In this document: piece by piece, positions 25,789-34,396 of the stretch
Numbering within the stretch: position 1 is the stretch's first letter
How the letters are laid out: every line of letters starts with the position of its first letter
NCBI RefSeq assembly: GCF_003515945.1
Contig: NZ_QWLM01000019.1
Coordinates: 1 to 53,323 of the forward strand
Direction of reading: 5' to 3'
Origin: Dermacoccus abyssi
GTDB taxonomy: Bacteria > Actinomycetota > Actinomycetes > Actinomycetales > Dermatophilaceae
DNA length: 53,323 bases
Notes under the pieces: generated by a model
What the model was told of the DNA's origin: nothing
The model's input: the letters and a program-made list of their open reading frames with translations, nothing else
Databases searched by the model: none
Made by a program: the position numbers and the translations under genes

Positions 25789-27111
25789 TCACCAATTCGC
25801 AGAGTGGGAGGTGCGTCGGGCCGTGACGGCGCTGACGATGACGAACAGTACGAGGGACGCCAGGAGCAGGCCGACGGCGCCACCGGTGAGCATACAGACT
25901 AGGACGACGGCGAGGCTGCCGGCGGCCACCGCCGCAGCCCCCGGGGCGTTTCCGGTGCGTAGCTGCACGCCCGAGCCGGTCGTGGTGAGGGCTGTGATGA
26001 GCACAGCGGGCAGGAAGAGGTGGGCATCGTCGCGGCCACCTCCGACGGCAGTGAGCATGAAGAACGCGGCGATGAGGCCCACGCCGCAGACGAGGCCGAC
26101 GGCGAGCGCGCCGAGGCCGGCCGTCGTCCACCGCAACTGGCGCCAACTGTGGGTCAGGACCGCAAGGCGTTTCGCGCCGAGCAGGGCGCTGTCGAGCACC
26201 GGTTCGCAGGCCGCGGAGGCTGCGAGGCCGGCGAGCGCCAACGACGACGTGAACGCGCTGCCGACGTGCAGGACGAGCACCATCAACTGGGTGATGAGTG
26301 CGAGCGTCTGGATGGTGCTCCAGGCCAGGATGGGGTGCAGGACCTCACGCGCCAACGTGCGGGCACGCTGTTGTTGCTCCCAGGCAGCCTTGAGGACGAC
26401 GTATCCCGTCACCGCCGCGAATCCGAGGATGATGATGCGGCTGACGACGAGGGCCATGCTCGGTTCGACGAGCAGCAGCACCCCGGTCAGTGCGGCGCAG
26501 GGCAGGACAGCGCCCAGGAGCTGCACCGGAGACCCGATGACGACGAGCGCCGAGATCGCACAACTCCACAACGCCCACAGCAGGGGGGCCCAGGAATCCA
26601 CGACGAGGCAGGTGGCCGCAGAGAGCAGGAGGGCCACCGTCCCGACGCAGGCGCCGTTCACCTCGGCCTTGAGACGGCTGGCGGACGACAGGCCCTGCCA
26701 CATCGTCGCGCTGACGAGTTGCCCCGCGAGCCACCCGACGGCACCGGCGGTGAACACGGCGTTCGTGTTGTGCGTGGAGACCGTGGCGATGCAGATGAGG
26801 ACGCCGCACAGCATCGTCAGGGAGCGGGCGAGGGCGTGGCTCCATGCCCGCCTCCACGTGCGCAACTCGTCCGTGCGCTCGCGGCCCGTGAGGACGACGG
26901 CGCCGGCCAGGCGCGTGCGCACGAGCGCGTCAGCGTGCGCGAAGGTGTTCGCATAGCCGTGGCGCACCGAGCTGCGGCCCCCGAACCCCATCGATTCGAG
27001 GTGAGCGGCGGCGTCGAAGAGGTCGACGGTGTTGTCGACCGAGGCGGCGAGCTCGAGGTGCGTCTCGTCGTCGCCCGTCGCCCTCGTCCCGGTCGCCTCC
27101 TTGAGCGTCAT
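25789..27111 (-). CDS. polytopic membrane protein, candidate polysaccharide transporter (PelG position)
   Basis: A 440-residue protein with a hydrophilic N-terminal 85 residues and then about 10-12 hydrophobic helices (for example SLTMLCGVLICIATVS, LLWALWSCAISALVVIG and ending VGLLLASLVLFVIVSAV). It occupies the place that PelG, a flippase-like membrane protein, has next to PelF in Pel operons. I could not see convincing PelG sequence motifs, so the transporter role is inference from topology and context. The ATG at 27109-27111 overlaps the pelF-like stop (ATGA); a GTG two codons earlier is also open. A Gly/Ala-rich composition makes short similarities unreliable. Confidence 0.8.
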   Translation of the reverse strand: MTLKEATGTRATGDDETHLELAASVDNTVDLFDAAAHLESMGFGGRSSVRHGYANTFAHADALVRTRLAGAVVLTGRERTDELRTWRRAWSHALARSLTMLCGVLICIATVSTHNTNAVFTAGAVGWLAGQLVSATMWQGLSSASRLKAEVNGACVGTVALLLSAATCLVVDSWAPLLWALWSCAISALVVIGSPVQLLGAVLPCAALTGVLLLVEPSMALVVSRIIILGFAAVTGYVVLKAAWEQQQRARTLAREVLHPILAWSTIQTLALITQLMVLVLHVGSAFTSSLALAGLAASAACEPVLDSALLGAKRLAVLTHSWRQLRWTTAGLGALAVGLVCGVGLIAAFFMLTAVGGGRDDAHLFLPAVLITALTTTGSGVQLRTGNAPGAAAVAAGSLAVVLVCMLTGGAVGLLLASLVLFVIVSAVTARRTSHSANW

Positions 27112-28664
27112 CGACACGACTCGGCCTCCGTGGTGGTGGGTGCGGCGTGGGTCGCGGCGGCGTACTCACGTGTGGCGCTCGAGTCGGCTGCCTCGAGGGC
27201 GCGGCGGACGTCGTCGAGGTCTGCCTCGGGCACCGTGGCGGCGCTGCGCTGGTAGATGCACCGGTAGCGTGCGGTGAACTTCGCGAGGTCGAACGTCGAC
27301 AGGGCGCGCTCGCGCGCACGGCGTCCCATGGCTTGCCGTTCCGCATCGTCGACGAGCAGGCGCACGAGCGCCTCACCCAGGGCCTGGGCGTCGCGTGGCG
27401 GTACGAGCAGCCCGCACGTCTCGTCGCGCCCGACGCACTCGTTGACTCCTCCGACGTCGGTGTTCACGGTCGCGCGGCCGCACATCATCGACTCGATGAC
27501 GGTGTAGGGCAGCCCCTCGGAGATGCTGGACAGGGCGACCACGTGGCCCGCTTCGATGGCGGGTCGGGCCGAGGGCACCGCGCCCTCGAACGTCACGCTC
27601 GCCCCGAGGCCGCATGCGACGACGAGCGCGTCGAGTTCCGCCCGGTAGGCCTCGTTGCCGGCTGGCGTCGGGCCGAAGAGCCGCAGGCGGGCATCCGGTA
27701 CCGAGTCGCGCACGATCGCGAACGCCTCGATGAGGGTGGCCAGGTCCTTCAGCGGGTCGATGCGACCCACGAAGCTGACGGTCGGCACGTCCGGCTCGCC
27801 CTCGACGGGTGGGAAGGCCGTGGCGTCGACGGCGTTGGGCACGGTGATGACGCGCTGCGCCTTCGCTCCGAGCTCGCGCTCCCATCCTGCGTTGAACTCG
27901 CTCACGGGCGTCATGAGTTCGCAGTGGTTGTAGACGGTCTGGCAGACGGCGCGCGTCATCGCCATAAGGGCGTAGCGCACGGTCCAGGGGAAGTTCGCGG
28001 CGCGCAGCGCGAGGTAGCGCTCGCGCAGGTGCACGCCGTGCTCGGTCAGGACGATGGGTGTGCCGTCCCGCCAGTGCCGGCCGAGTGCCATGAGCCCTGC
28101 CGGACCGTTCGTCGTGGCGTGGATGAGGTCGACGCTCGGCCATGACACGTTGAGCACCGCGAGAAAACGGTCGACGTGCCGCGAGACGTCCGCCGCCTGC
28201 GACCCCGACAGCGGTGGTAGGCCCGTGCCCTTCACGTGCGACGCCCAGGCGCCCATGAGCGCCTTCGTCCCCAGGCCGCCCGTGAAGTGCGCCATGAGGG
28301 GTTGGGCGTACTCGGCAGCGAGGACGCGCAGCCCTGCCGTCGCCGCCTGCAGGTCGACCGAGCGACCTGCAGGTGGCAACACGGCCGACCACAACTGGCG
28401 GTAGGCGGAGTCGATCTCCGACGACTCACCCCAGGCTCGCAGCGCCTCGAACGACCACCGACGCCTCACCTCACCCCACATGGGTTTGGCCTGGAACGAG
28501 CGGACGTTGGAGGGCAGCGACCACACGCTCTCGTGCTGCGTGCCGGTGAGCGTCACGATGGAGAACTCGTGTTCGGGTAGGTTCTTCACCAACTGGTCGC
28601 ACCAGGTGCTGACCCCGCCGTGCACGACCGGGTAGGTTCCCTCGTTCAGTAACGCGACGTGCAT
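27108..28664 (-). CDS. pelF: PelF-type GT4 glycosyltransferase
   Basis: A 518-residue cytosolic glycosyltransferase. The opening VALLNEGTYPVVHGGVSTWC is the hallmark of PelF/DUF3492 proteins (family pattern EGTYPY-x-GGVSSW). The C-terminal GT-B domain has the EX7E motif in SEGLPYTVIESMMCG and the VGRIDPLKDL donor-domain start. PelF of Pseudomonas uses UDP-GlcNAc/GalNAc to polymerise the Pel polysaccharide. The gene begins seven bases after the deacetylase gene and overlaps the membrane-protein gene, so all belong to one operon. The symbol is given by family, not by proven function. No PelD (c-di-GMP receptor) or PelE gene is visible in the window. Confidence 0.88.
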   Translation of the reverse strand: MHVALLNEGTYPVVHGGVSTWCDQLVKNLPEHEFSIVTLTGTQHESVWSLPSNVRSFQAKPMWGEVRRRWSFEALRAWGESSEIDSAYRQLWSAVLPPAGRSVDLQAATAGLRVLAAEYAQPLMAHFTGGLGTKALMGAWASHVKGTGLPPLSGSQAADVSRHVDRFLAVLNVSWPSVDLIHATTNGPAGLMALGRHWRDGTPIVLTEHGVHLRERYLALRAANFPWTVRYALMAMTRAVCQTVYNHCELMTPVSEFNAGWERELGAKAQRVITVPNAVDATAFPPVEGEPDVPTVSFVGRIDPLKDLATLIEAFAIVRDSVPDARLRLFGPTPAGNEAYRAELDALVVACGLGASVTFEGAVPSARPAIEAGHVVALSSISEGLPYTVIESMMCGRATVNTDVGGVNECVGRDETCGLLVPPRDAQALGEALVRLLVDDAERQAMGRRARERALSTFDLAKFTARYRCIYQRSAATVPEADLDDVRRALEAADSSATREYAAATHAAPTTTEAESCR

Positions 28665-28671
28665 GCTGGAC

Positions 28672-30879
28672 TCAGCCGGCGGCCGCGATCAGGTCGCTGT
28701 CGGCGACCGGCTGTGCGACCACCCGCGTCGACGTGCCGTCCTTCGCCGTGCCCGGTGTGAGGGCAGGCGCGCTCGGGGTGGCGGGCGTCGCGGCGGCGGA
28801 GGTGTCCCACGAGGCGCTCGTGGCGAAACCGGTCGCGGTGGGCAGGGTGAACGTCTTGAGGCCGAGGCCGCGCAGGCGCACCCAGTCGGACGACTGCCCG
28901 CCGTAGCTCTGCCCGAACGTCGAAAGGCCCGAGCGGGTGCCGGACGGTGCCGTCACGGGCACGTCGATCGCGGAGAAGGAGTTGTTGAACAGCTGCAGCT
29001 TGGTGCCGGAGATCGTCGCCTGCACCTGCGAGCTCCTGGCCCGCCACGTCTGCTGACGCACGAGCTGCGTGCCCGCTTCGGCCGTCGTGACGTTGACGAT
29101 GGGAGCGTTGTCGGCGTAGACGCCGCGGTAGGAGCCGAGAATGCCCTCGACGACCGGGTAGAGGATGCGGTCGCCCGTCAGGTTGCTCTGGTGGGCGTAG
29201 TGCGGGCGGGCGTCGTTGTCGAGCACGTGCCCCAGGGCGATCTGCTTCTCCTTGGGCACGATGTAGGAGTCGAACCCGTCCTGCGTCAGCGGCGTGATGC
29301 ACGTGCTCGTGGCCGGGTTGTCCTCGCACAGCCCGGATCCGCCGTCGGCGCGGCTCGTGTAGAGCCAGTTGTACTCGTCGACGGCGTTAGCCTTCGTCGA
29401 GGTGTTGTAGTAGATGTTCATCGGGTGGCGCGGCACGGTCGTCGCGGAGCCGAGGACGCGCGGTTCGCTCTCGCGCGAGGCGTCCGAGGCGATCCACTTG
29501 ATGCGCTGCTGCGTCAGGGCCGACGCGAGGTAAGGGTTGTCGGCCGGCATCTGCGGCAGCGACTTCAAACCCGAGTGCTCGCCGGTGACGAGGCTCGCGG
29601 CGTCGAAGTTGGGCAGCGTGTTCGTCTTGGCGTACGCGACGTTTTTGCTGATCTCGGAGGCGATCGTGGCCTGCGAGGCCCAGTTGATGCCACCCGTCGA
29701 CGTCTTCGCGCACTGCCACGGCGTCGTCGAGTCGTCGTGAACACAGCCGAGGTAGGGGTGCGACCACGTGTGGTTGATCCAGCGGAACTCGTTCTTGTTG
29801 GCCAGCAACGACGCCTCGAGGGCGTCGGAGCCGGTCTCGGCCTTCTGGTCGGCCGCACCCGCGCCGTTGAAGGCGACGTCGAGCTTGACGCCGTTGGTGC
29901 GCTGCCAGGCGGCGAGCTGGTCGACGTCCTGGGCCGTCATGCGCGAGGTGGCGTCGGGTGCCGTCTCGGGGTACGTGGCGGGGTCGCAGTCGTCGCCCAC
30001 GGTGCAGTTGCCCTCGGCGTTCCATTCGGCGTCGGGCAGCAGGACGTCATCGACCTGAACCGCGAGGAAGTTGCGCGAGTAGGAGGTCGAGATCCCCCGG
30101 GTCAGCCACGAGACGATGCCGTGCGAGAGCACCTTCCAGTGCTGCTGCGAGGCGTTGGACGCGACCGTGCTGATGAGCTGCTCGCGCCCGTCCTTGGCGT
30201 AGACGCCGAGGAGGGAGCCGTTCTCGCCCGTTCCGGGCACGGGGAGCGTGAGATACGGCGTATAGGTGGCGCCGTTGCTCGTGGCGGCCTTCTTCGCGAT
30301 GTATCCGTAGCTCTCGGAAACACCGGGGGAGAGGTCGTCGAACGTGACCGATCCCTTGAGGTACTCGAAGCCGTTGGTCTTCGCTGCGCCGGACAGGTCG
30401 GCGGCCATGCCGTCGACGGCGCCGCTGTACTGGTTCTCCAGGCCGATGCCCGCGCTGGGCCAGTTGTACGCGCTGAACTCGCGCACCTTGAAGGTGCTCT
30501 CGTATCGCGCCAGGGTGGCCCGCTCGGCGGCGGTGAGGCTCGCCGGTTCGGCGCTGGGCGTCACGACACCCATGAACTTCGCCCGAGTGGTGAGCCACCC
30601 CTGGCTCGCGAAGAATGCCGGAGTCAGCTGCGGGCGCGAGGCGGAGGTGAGGTCGACCTTCTCGTAGTCGACGCCCTCCTTTGCGAGGCGGTCGACGATG
30701 GCACTGACCATGGGCTGGCCGTCGTCGAGGACCAGGACGGTGGCCTGGATTTCCACGGGGCGCGTGGCTGCTGCGGCAGGCGTGGCCAGAGCCACGCCTC
30801 CCGTGGCGAGCATGGCCGTAGCGGCCGTCGTCGCGATCGTGGTGGTACGCAGACGTGCGCGAATCGAGCGAGCGTTCAT
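28672..30879 (-). CDS. secreted Agd3-like polysaccharide deacetylase (CE18-type)
   Basis: The 735-residue protein has a long Ala/Thr-rich signal peptide (about 1-38, ending TPAAAA). An N-terminal domain of about 250 residues follows, then a NodB-like deacetylase barrel. Metal-binding motifs are visible: two Asp in FLAVQVDDVLLPDAEWN at about 275 and H-x3-H in WINHTWSHPYLG at about 370. The order and the VQVDD motif match fungal Agd3, which de-N-acetylates galactosaminogalactan, and differ from ordinary CE4 enzymes. A C-terminal beta-rich domain (about 600-700) could bind sugar. ATG 30877-30879 is chosen because the signal peptide starts there and AAGGAAAAGAAG precedes it. First gene of the exopolysaccharide operon. 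Confidence 0.84.
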   Translation of the reverse strand: MNARSIRARLRTTTIATTAATAMLATGGVALATPAAAATRPVEIQATVLVLDDGQPMVSAIVDRLAKEGVDYEKVDLTSASRPQLTPAFFASQGWLTTRAKFMGVVTPSAEPASLTAAERATLARYESTFKVREFSAYNWPSAGIGLENQYSGAVDGMAADLSGAAKTNGFEYLKGSVTFDDLSPGVSESYGYIAKKAATSNGATYTPYLTLPVPGTGENGSLLGVYAKDGREQLISTVASNASQQHWKVLSHGIVSWLTRGISTSYSRNFLAVQVDDVLLPDAEWNAEGNCTVGDDCDPATYPETAPDATSRMTAQDVDQLAAWQRTNGVKLDVAFNGAGAADQKAETGSDALEASLLANKNEFRWINHTWSHPYLGCVHDDSTTPWQCAKTSTGGINWASQATIASEISKNVAYAKTNTLPNFDAASLVTGEHSGLKSLPQMPADNPYLASALTQQRIKWIASDASRESEPRVLGSATTVPRHPMNIYYNTSTKANAVDEYNWLYTSRADGGSGLCEDNPATSTCITPLTQDGFDSYIVPKEKQIALGHVLDNDARPHYAHQSNLTGDRILYPVVEGILGSYRGVYADNAPIVNVTTAEAGTQLVRQQTWRARSSQVQATISGTKLQLFNNSFSAIDVPVTAPSGTRSGLSTFGQSYGGQSSDWVRLRGLGLKTFTLPTATGFATSASWDTSAAATPATPSAPALTPGTAKDGTSTRVVAQPVADSDLIAAAG

Positions 30880-30938
30880 GTACTTCTTTTCCTTGCGGCT
30901 GGCCGAGATGACGGCTGCGATCAAGTCGGGCTGAGGCC

Positions 30939-30968
30939 GGACCGGGGGCGGAGCCCGGTCCTATAATA
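30939..30968 (-). promoter_or_regulatory. candidate promoter and operator of the exopolysaccharide operon
   Basis: An AT-rich island (30962-30991) stands out in GC-rich DNA and gives a minus-strand -10-like TATTAT (30963-30968). Directly downstream, where transcription would begin, lies a perfect inverted repeat GGACCGGG-N7-CCCGGTCC (30939-30946 and 30954-30961). It could be an operator or a 5' hairpin. A good -35 was not found. The same island also reads TATAAT on the plus strand. Confidence 0.35.
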
Positions 30969-31083
30969 TGTGCGATAGCAGAATTAAATTTCGCCCAAGA
31001 AGCTCACGGGCGTCTAGGGCGGGTAGGCTGAAACGGGCAGGGGTTTCGCCAGAAGGAGCTGTCTGCCCAGTACTGGCGCCAAG

Positions 31084-31112
31084 TTGGTCGTGCGTTCAGC
31101 GGTTGTTATTTT
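31084..31112 (+). promoter_or_regulatory. candidate sigma-70 promoter of the DUF4352 gene
   Basis: TTGGTC (31084-31089), 17 bases, TATTTT (31107-31112). Transcription from here would give a leader of about 300 bases before the ATG at 31427. The remainder of 30880-31426 holds no credible gene. Confidence 0.35.
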
Positions 31113-31127
31113 GATCGGTCGGCGTCG

Positions 31128-31149
31128 AGTGAGATGTCGGTCACTTTTT
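31128..31149 (+). terminator. early terminator-like hairpin in the DUF4352 leader
   Basis: AGTGA (31128-31132) pairs with TCACT (31141-31145), followed by a T run, only about 10-30 bases after the predicted start site. The stem is short. It could act as an attenuator or be chance. Confidence 0.25.
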
Positions 31150-31271
31150 GGGTGCGCGCGCGGGCCCTGGGGCCATTTCCCGTTCAGAGGGAGTTCATAG
31201 CTTCGCGGGTGGCTCGTCGTCGGTGGCGAGTGGTTCGCCGGGACGGCTCGGCGCGGACGGTGCGCCCCGAC

Positions 31272-31300
31272 CGATCGGGCAGGTGGATTCTGCCCGATCG
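31272..31300 (+). repeat. perfect 11-bp hairpin in the DUF4352 leader
   Basis: CGATCGGGCAG (31272-31282) and its exact complement (31290-31300) flank a 7-base loop. No T run follows. It lies midway in the long leader and may be part of a regulatory RNA structure. Confidence 0.4.
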
Positions 31301-31426
31301 ACCGATGTGCGCGAGGGGATCGAGCGCGATGATCCTTCGGGTGTCGCCGCCGGATGCGAAGCGTACGAGGGGGCGACATCAACCATCGCCGTCGGCGCCA
31401 CGCCGACCTTTTCCCCGGAGAATCAC

Positions 31427-32101
31427 ATGAACGACGAGAACAACACGTTCCAGCAGCAGGGCCACTACCCCCAGCAGGGCTACCCGCAGGGTGGTTGGCA
31501 ACCGCAGCCGCCGCCCAAGAAGAAGATTTGGTTCCTGCGCCACAAGTTCCTCACGGCGATCCTCGCGCTCGTCCTGATCGTGGGCATCGGATCGGCAATC
31601 GGGGGAGGTGGCTCCAAGGGTGGTGACGACGCGGCGCCGAGCAGCAGCTCGAAGAGCAAGACCTCCGAGGGCAACTCGGATGGCGGGTCCAAGGACGGCG
31701 GAGACGCCTTGCCCGCGGTGGGTACGCCGGTGCGCGACGGCAAGTTCGAATTCACGATCACGAAGGTCGAGCGCGGCAAGAAGACGGTGGGGCAGCAGTA
31801 CGTGAGTGAAACCGCTCAGGGCGAGTACACCCTCGTCCACGTCACCGTGAAGAACATCGGCGACCAACAGCAGGGCCTCTCGGACTCCGACCAGAAGGCC
31901 ATGGACGCCTCCGGCACGCAGTTCTCCGCCGACACGATGGCAGGCGCTTCCATCCAGGGAAACGACGTGCTGTTCAACCAGATCAACCCCGGTAACCAGG
32001 TCAAGGGCGTCCTCGTCTTCGACGTCCCGGCGGGCACGAAGCTGACCCAGATCGAACTGCACGACTCGATGTTCTCCGGGGGCGTCAAGGCCGCCCTGTG
32101 A
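31427..32101 (+). CDS. DUF4352 membrane-anchored protein
   Basis: A 224-residue protein with a Gln/Pro/Tyr-rich cytosolic head (QQGHYPQQGYPQGGWQPQPP), a basic KKKIWFLRHK segment, one membrane helix (about 43-62), a Gly/Ser-rich linker, and a beta-sandwich domain from about residue 100. The block VHVTVKNIGDQQQ and the ending GNQVKGVLVFDVPAG are typical of DUF4352 (telokin-like) domains, which sit outside the cell and have no assigned reaction. The start ATG has CGGAG seven bases upstream. The frame is open far upstream, but the sequence there is arginine/glycine-rich and does not look coded. Confidence 0.8.
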   Translation: MNDENNTFQQQGHYPQQGYPQGGWQPQPPPKKKIWFLRHKFLTAILALVLIVGIGSAIGGGGSKGGDDAAPSSSSKSKTSEGNSDGGSKDGGDALPAVGTPVRDGKFEFTITKVERGKKTVGQQYVSETAQGEYTLVHVTVKNIGDQQQGLSDSDQKAMDASGTQFSADTMAGASIQGNDVLFNQINPGNQVKGVLVFDVPAGTKLTQIELHDSMFSGGVKAAL

Positions 32102-32103
32102 CC

Positions 32104-32138
32104 CGCGAGGTGTCCGCCCCATCGGCGGGCGCCTCGCG
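32104..32138. repeat. GC-rich hairpin after the DUF4352 gene
   Basis: CGCGAGG (32104-32110) pairs with CCTCGCG (32132-32138), and an inner CCGCC pairs with GGCGG. It starts three bases after the stop codon. No T run follows, so termination would need help. Confidence 0.4.
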
Positions 32139-32267
32139 TGGCCGGCCAGAACGGCTCGATCCGCCGGATCGCGTCTGCTCTCGCGCACGACCTTCCCCCG
32201 TGCCGGTTCTGGCCCGCCGAGCAAACTCCCTGCGCTCTCGTTGCGCGGGGCTCTGGGGAAGAGGGAG

Positions 32268-32298
32268 GGGCGCCACTCGCACACGAGTGGCGCCCTTT
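32268..32298. terminator. intrinsic terminator
   Basis: A perfect 12-bp stem (GGGCGCCACTCG, 32268-32279, with its complement 32284-32295), a 4-base CACA loop and a TTT tail. It separates the DUF4352 gene from the cupin gene. The rest of 32139-32519 shows no gene; a small CCCGC/GCGGG hairpin lies about 40 bases before the cupin ATG. Confidence 0.65.
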
Positions 32299-32519
32299 CC
32301 CGTCGTGCGGCGGTCGCTGCTCGGCGGTCTTCCCTGTCTCCGTCCTGCTCGCGGCCTGCCGCGTCCCTTGTCGGGAAATTGACGGCTGCGCAGGGGAAGT
32401 GTCAGCAAATCCACAGGTGCGGGAGGAGTGGACGCTCGGTGGAGGTGGTTGGCTGGGAGATGTCCGCGGTCGACCCCGCCTTCTGCGGGTTGGGTTGCCT
32501 CATCACTCCAGGAATCACC

Positions 32520-32978
32520 ATGCGAACCTCGTCCGACGCCCCCGGCATCACCAGCTTCACCGACGAGCAACTCGTGCGTGTGGCCCGACTCTTCGCGAGC
32601 GACGATTCGCTGGCCGCGCATCTCGACGACCTGCCGGCCGACGGGAACCGCCGCCGTGCCTCGCTGGCCGGCACACCCCACCTCGAGATGTGGGCCATCA
32701 CCTGGCCGCCAGGCTCCACGAGCGGTTGGCACGATCACGGTGCCGCGTCCGGTGCCTTCGTCGTCGTGCGCGGATCGTTGCTCGAAGAGGTGCACCTGCC
32801 GTCGGGGGAGAAGACCACGCGCGTGGTGACGGCCGACGAACACCGTTGGCTTGCGCCCGGTCTCATTCACCGCACGAGCGCCTTCGGTGACAGCCCAGCC
32901 CTCACCGTGCACGCCTACGCGCCGTCCTTGGCGGGCGCCCGCACCTACGAGTCGGCGGAGCTGCGCACCGACGCGTGA
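32520..32978 (+). CDS. cysteine-dioxygenase-like cupin
   Basis: A 152-residue single-domain cupin. The metal site is visible: H-x-H in GSTSGWHDHGAASGAF at about 69-71 and a third His in APGLIHRTSAF at about 120. The WPPGSTSGWHDHG block and overall length match actinobacterial cysteine dioxygenase type I proteins, which oxidise cysteine (or other thiols) to the sulfinate using Fe(II) and O2. The thiol specificity is not certain because related enzymes use mercaptopropionate. ATG 32520 has CCAGGA seven bases upstream; reading further upstream crosses the terminator region and is rejected. Confidence 0.84.
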   Translation: MRTSSDAPGITSFTDEQLVRVARLFASDDSLAAHLDDLPADGNRRRASLAGTPHLEMWAITWPPGSTSGWHDHGAASGAFVVVRGSLLEEVHLPSGEKTTRVVTADEHRWLAPGLIHRTSAFGDSPALTVHAYAPSLAGARTYESAELRTDA

Positions 32979-33026
32979 GCGTGGACGGCGCTCTGACGCG
33001 TCGACGCGCGGGGTCATAATGCGGCC

Positions 33027-34396
33027 ACGACGACCCCCTCGGTCACCGCCGACGACCTTCGTTCTCGCATTCGCCCGATGTCGGGCCGAGACCCCCACGA
33101 GAGCGGACGCGTGGCCAGCACGCTCGAGCTCCTGTTCGACCTGACGTTCGTCGTCGCCGTCGCGACGGGGGCGTCGCAGCTCGCGCACGGGATTGCGGTG
33201 GGCCACGTGGCGGGCGCCGTCGGGCGTTCGCCTTCACGAGCTTCGGCATCATCTGGGCCTGGATCAACTACTCCTGGTTCGCGAGTGCGTACGACTCGGA
33301 CGACTGGCTCTACCGTCTGCTCACGATGGTGCAGATGGTCGGCGTCGTCATTTTCACCCTCGGCATCCCGCGGACCTTCGAGGCGATCGAGGAAGGGCAC
33401 TTCGACAACACGGTCATCGTCATCGGGTACGTCATCATGCGGGGCGCGATGCTGTGCCAGTGGGTGCGCGCCTATCGCAGCGACCCCGAGCACCGCAGGG
33501 CGATCGCGACGTACATGGCGACCCTCGTCGTCGCACAGATCCTGTGGGTCGCCACGACCTTTCTCGAGGGCATGCACCTGCCGCTCCCGGCGATCTTCAC
33601 CCTGACGACTCTCGTCACGTGCGTCGAGCTGACAGGGCCCCTGATCGCCGAACGTGGAAAGGGCACCCCGTGGCACGCCCACCACGTCGCGGAGCGACAC
33701 GGCCTGCTCACCATCATCACGTTCGGCGAGATCGTCACGGGCACCGTGCTGACGCTCGAGGAGATCCTCGGAGACGCCGAGCGCACCATCGACTGGGGCA
33801 GCGCGATCCTCGTGGCGCTCTCGGGCATCGCCATGGCGGTGGGCATGTGGTGGAGCTACTTCATCACCCCGTTCGGCAAGGTGCTCCATCGCTTCTTCAG
33901 CCGCTCGTTCGGTTTCGGCTACGCCCACTTCCTCGTGTGGCCGAGCCTGGCGGCCGTCGTCGGGGGCCTGCACGTCGTCGCCCTGTCGTTCGAGAAGACG
34001 GGCTCGCACGTCGACCACACGGTCGCCGCTCTGGCGCTGGCCGTTCCGGTGGGCCTCTACACGGTGGCGCTGTACCTCGCCCACTACCTCACGACCCGCT
34101 CCTGGGCCGGCCTGCACACGTTCATCCTGCTCGCGACCCTCGCCGTGCTCGCGGGTGCGGTGCTCCTGTCGACGCAGCACGTGTCGCTGCCCGTCGTCCT
34201 TCTCGTCGTCACCGTCGTTCCGTGGATCACCGTGGCGGCCTTCGAGCTCTACCGCGGCGCCGCCCACGAGGCGATGGTGCTCGAGGGGCTGTACGAGCAC
34301 GATCGTCGTCAGGCTGACGGCCGACGAATGGCTCGTGCGCTGCACAACCCGGGCAATCGCCTGTCGGACGCGGCGCCGTCGACGTACGCTGACGCA
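33027..34396 (+). pseudogene. LtrA-family (low temperature requirement A) membrane protein, decayed
   Basis: The sequence encodes an LtrA-like protein: GRDPHESGRVASTLELLFDL near the start, then many membrane helices (for example FGIIWAWINYSWFASAYDSD). Near 33223 the frame shifts as if one base were lost. The N-terminal frame has no ATG at its natural beginning: CATAAT-N6 leads to ACG at 33027, where a leaderless start would be expected; the first ATG is 33078. At the other end there is no stop, and the frame runs straight into the crotonase gene. Start, frame and stop all look damaged, so it is probably a pseudogene. Proteins starting within the second part may still be made. Confidence 0.7.
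34385..34390 (+). promoter_or_regulatory. -10 element, leaderless crotonase
   Basis: TACGCT followed by six bases and ATG 34397. It gives the crotonase its own promoter inside the end of the LtrA remnant. Confidence 0.45.

Noticed and set aside
30962-31150. Possible c-di-GMP riboswitch before the exopolysaccharide operon
   Set aside because: Looked for because Pel systems respond to c-di-GMP, but no GEMM-like conserved core could be recognised on either strand.
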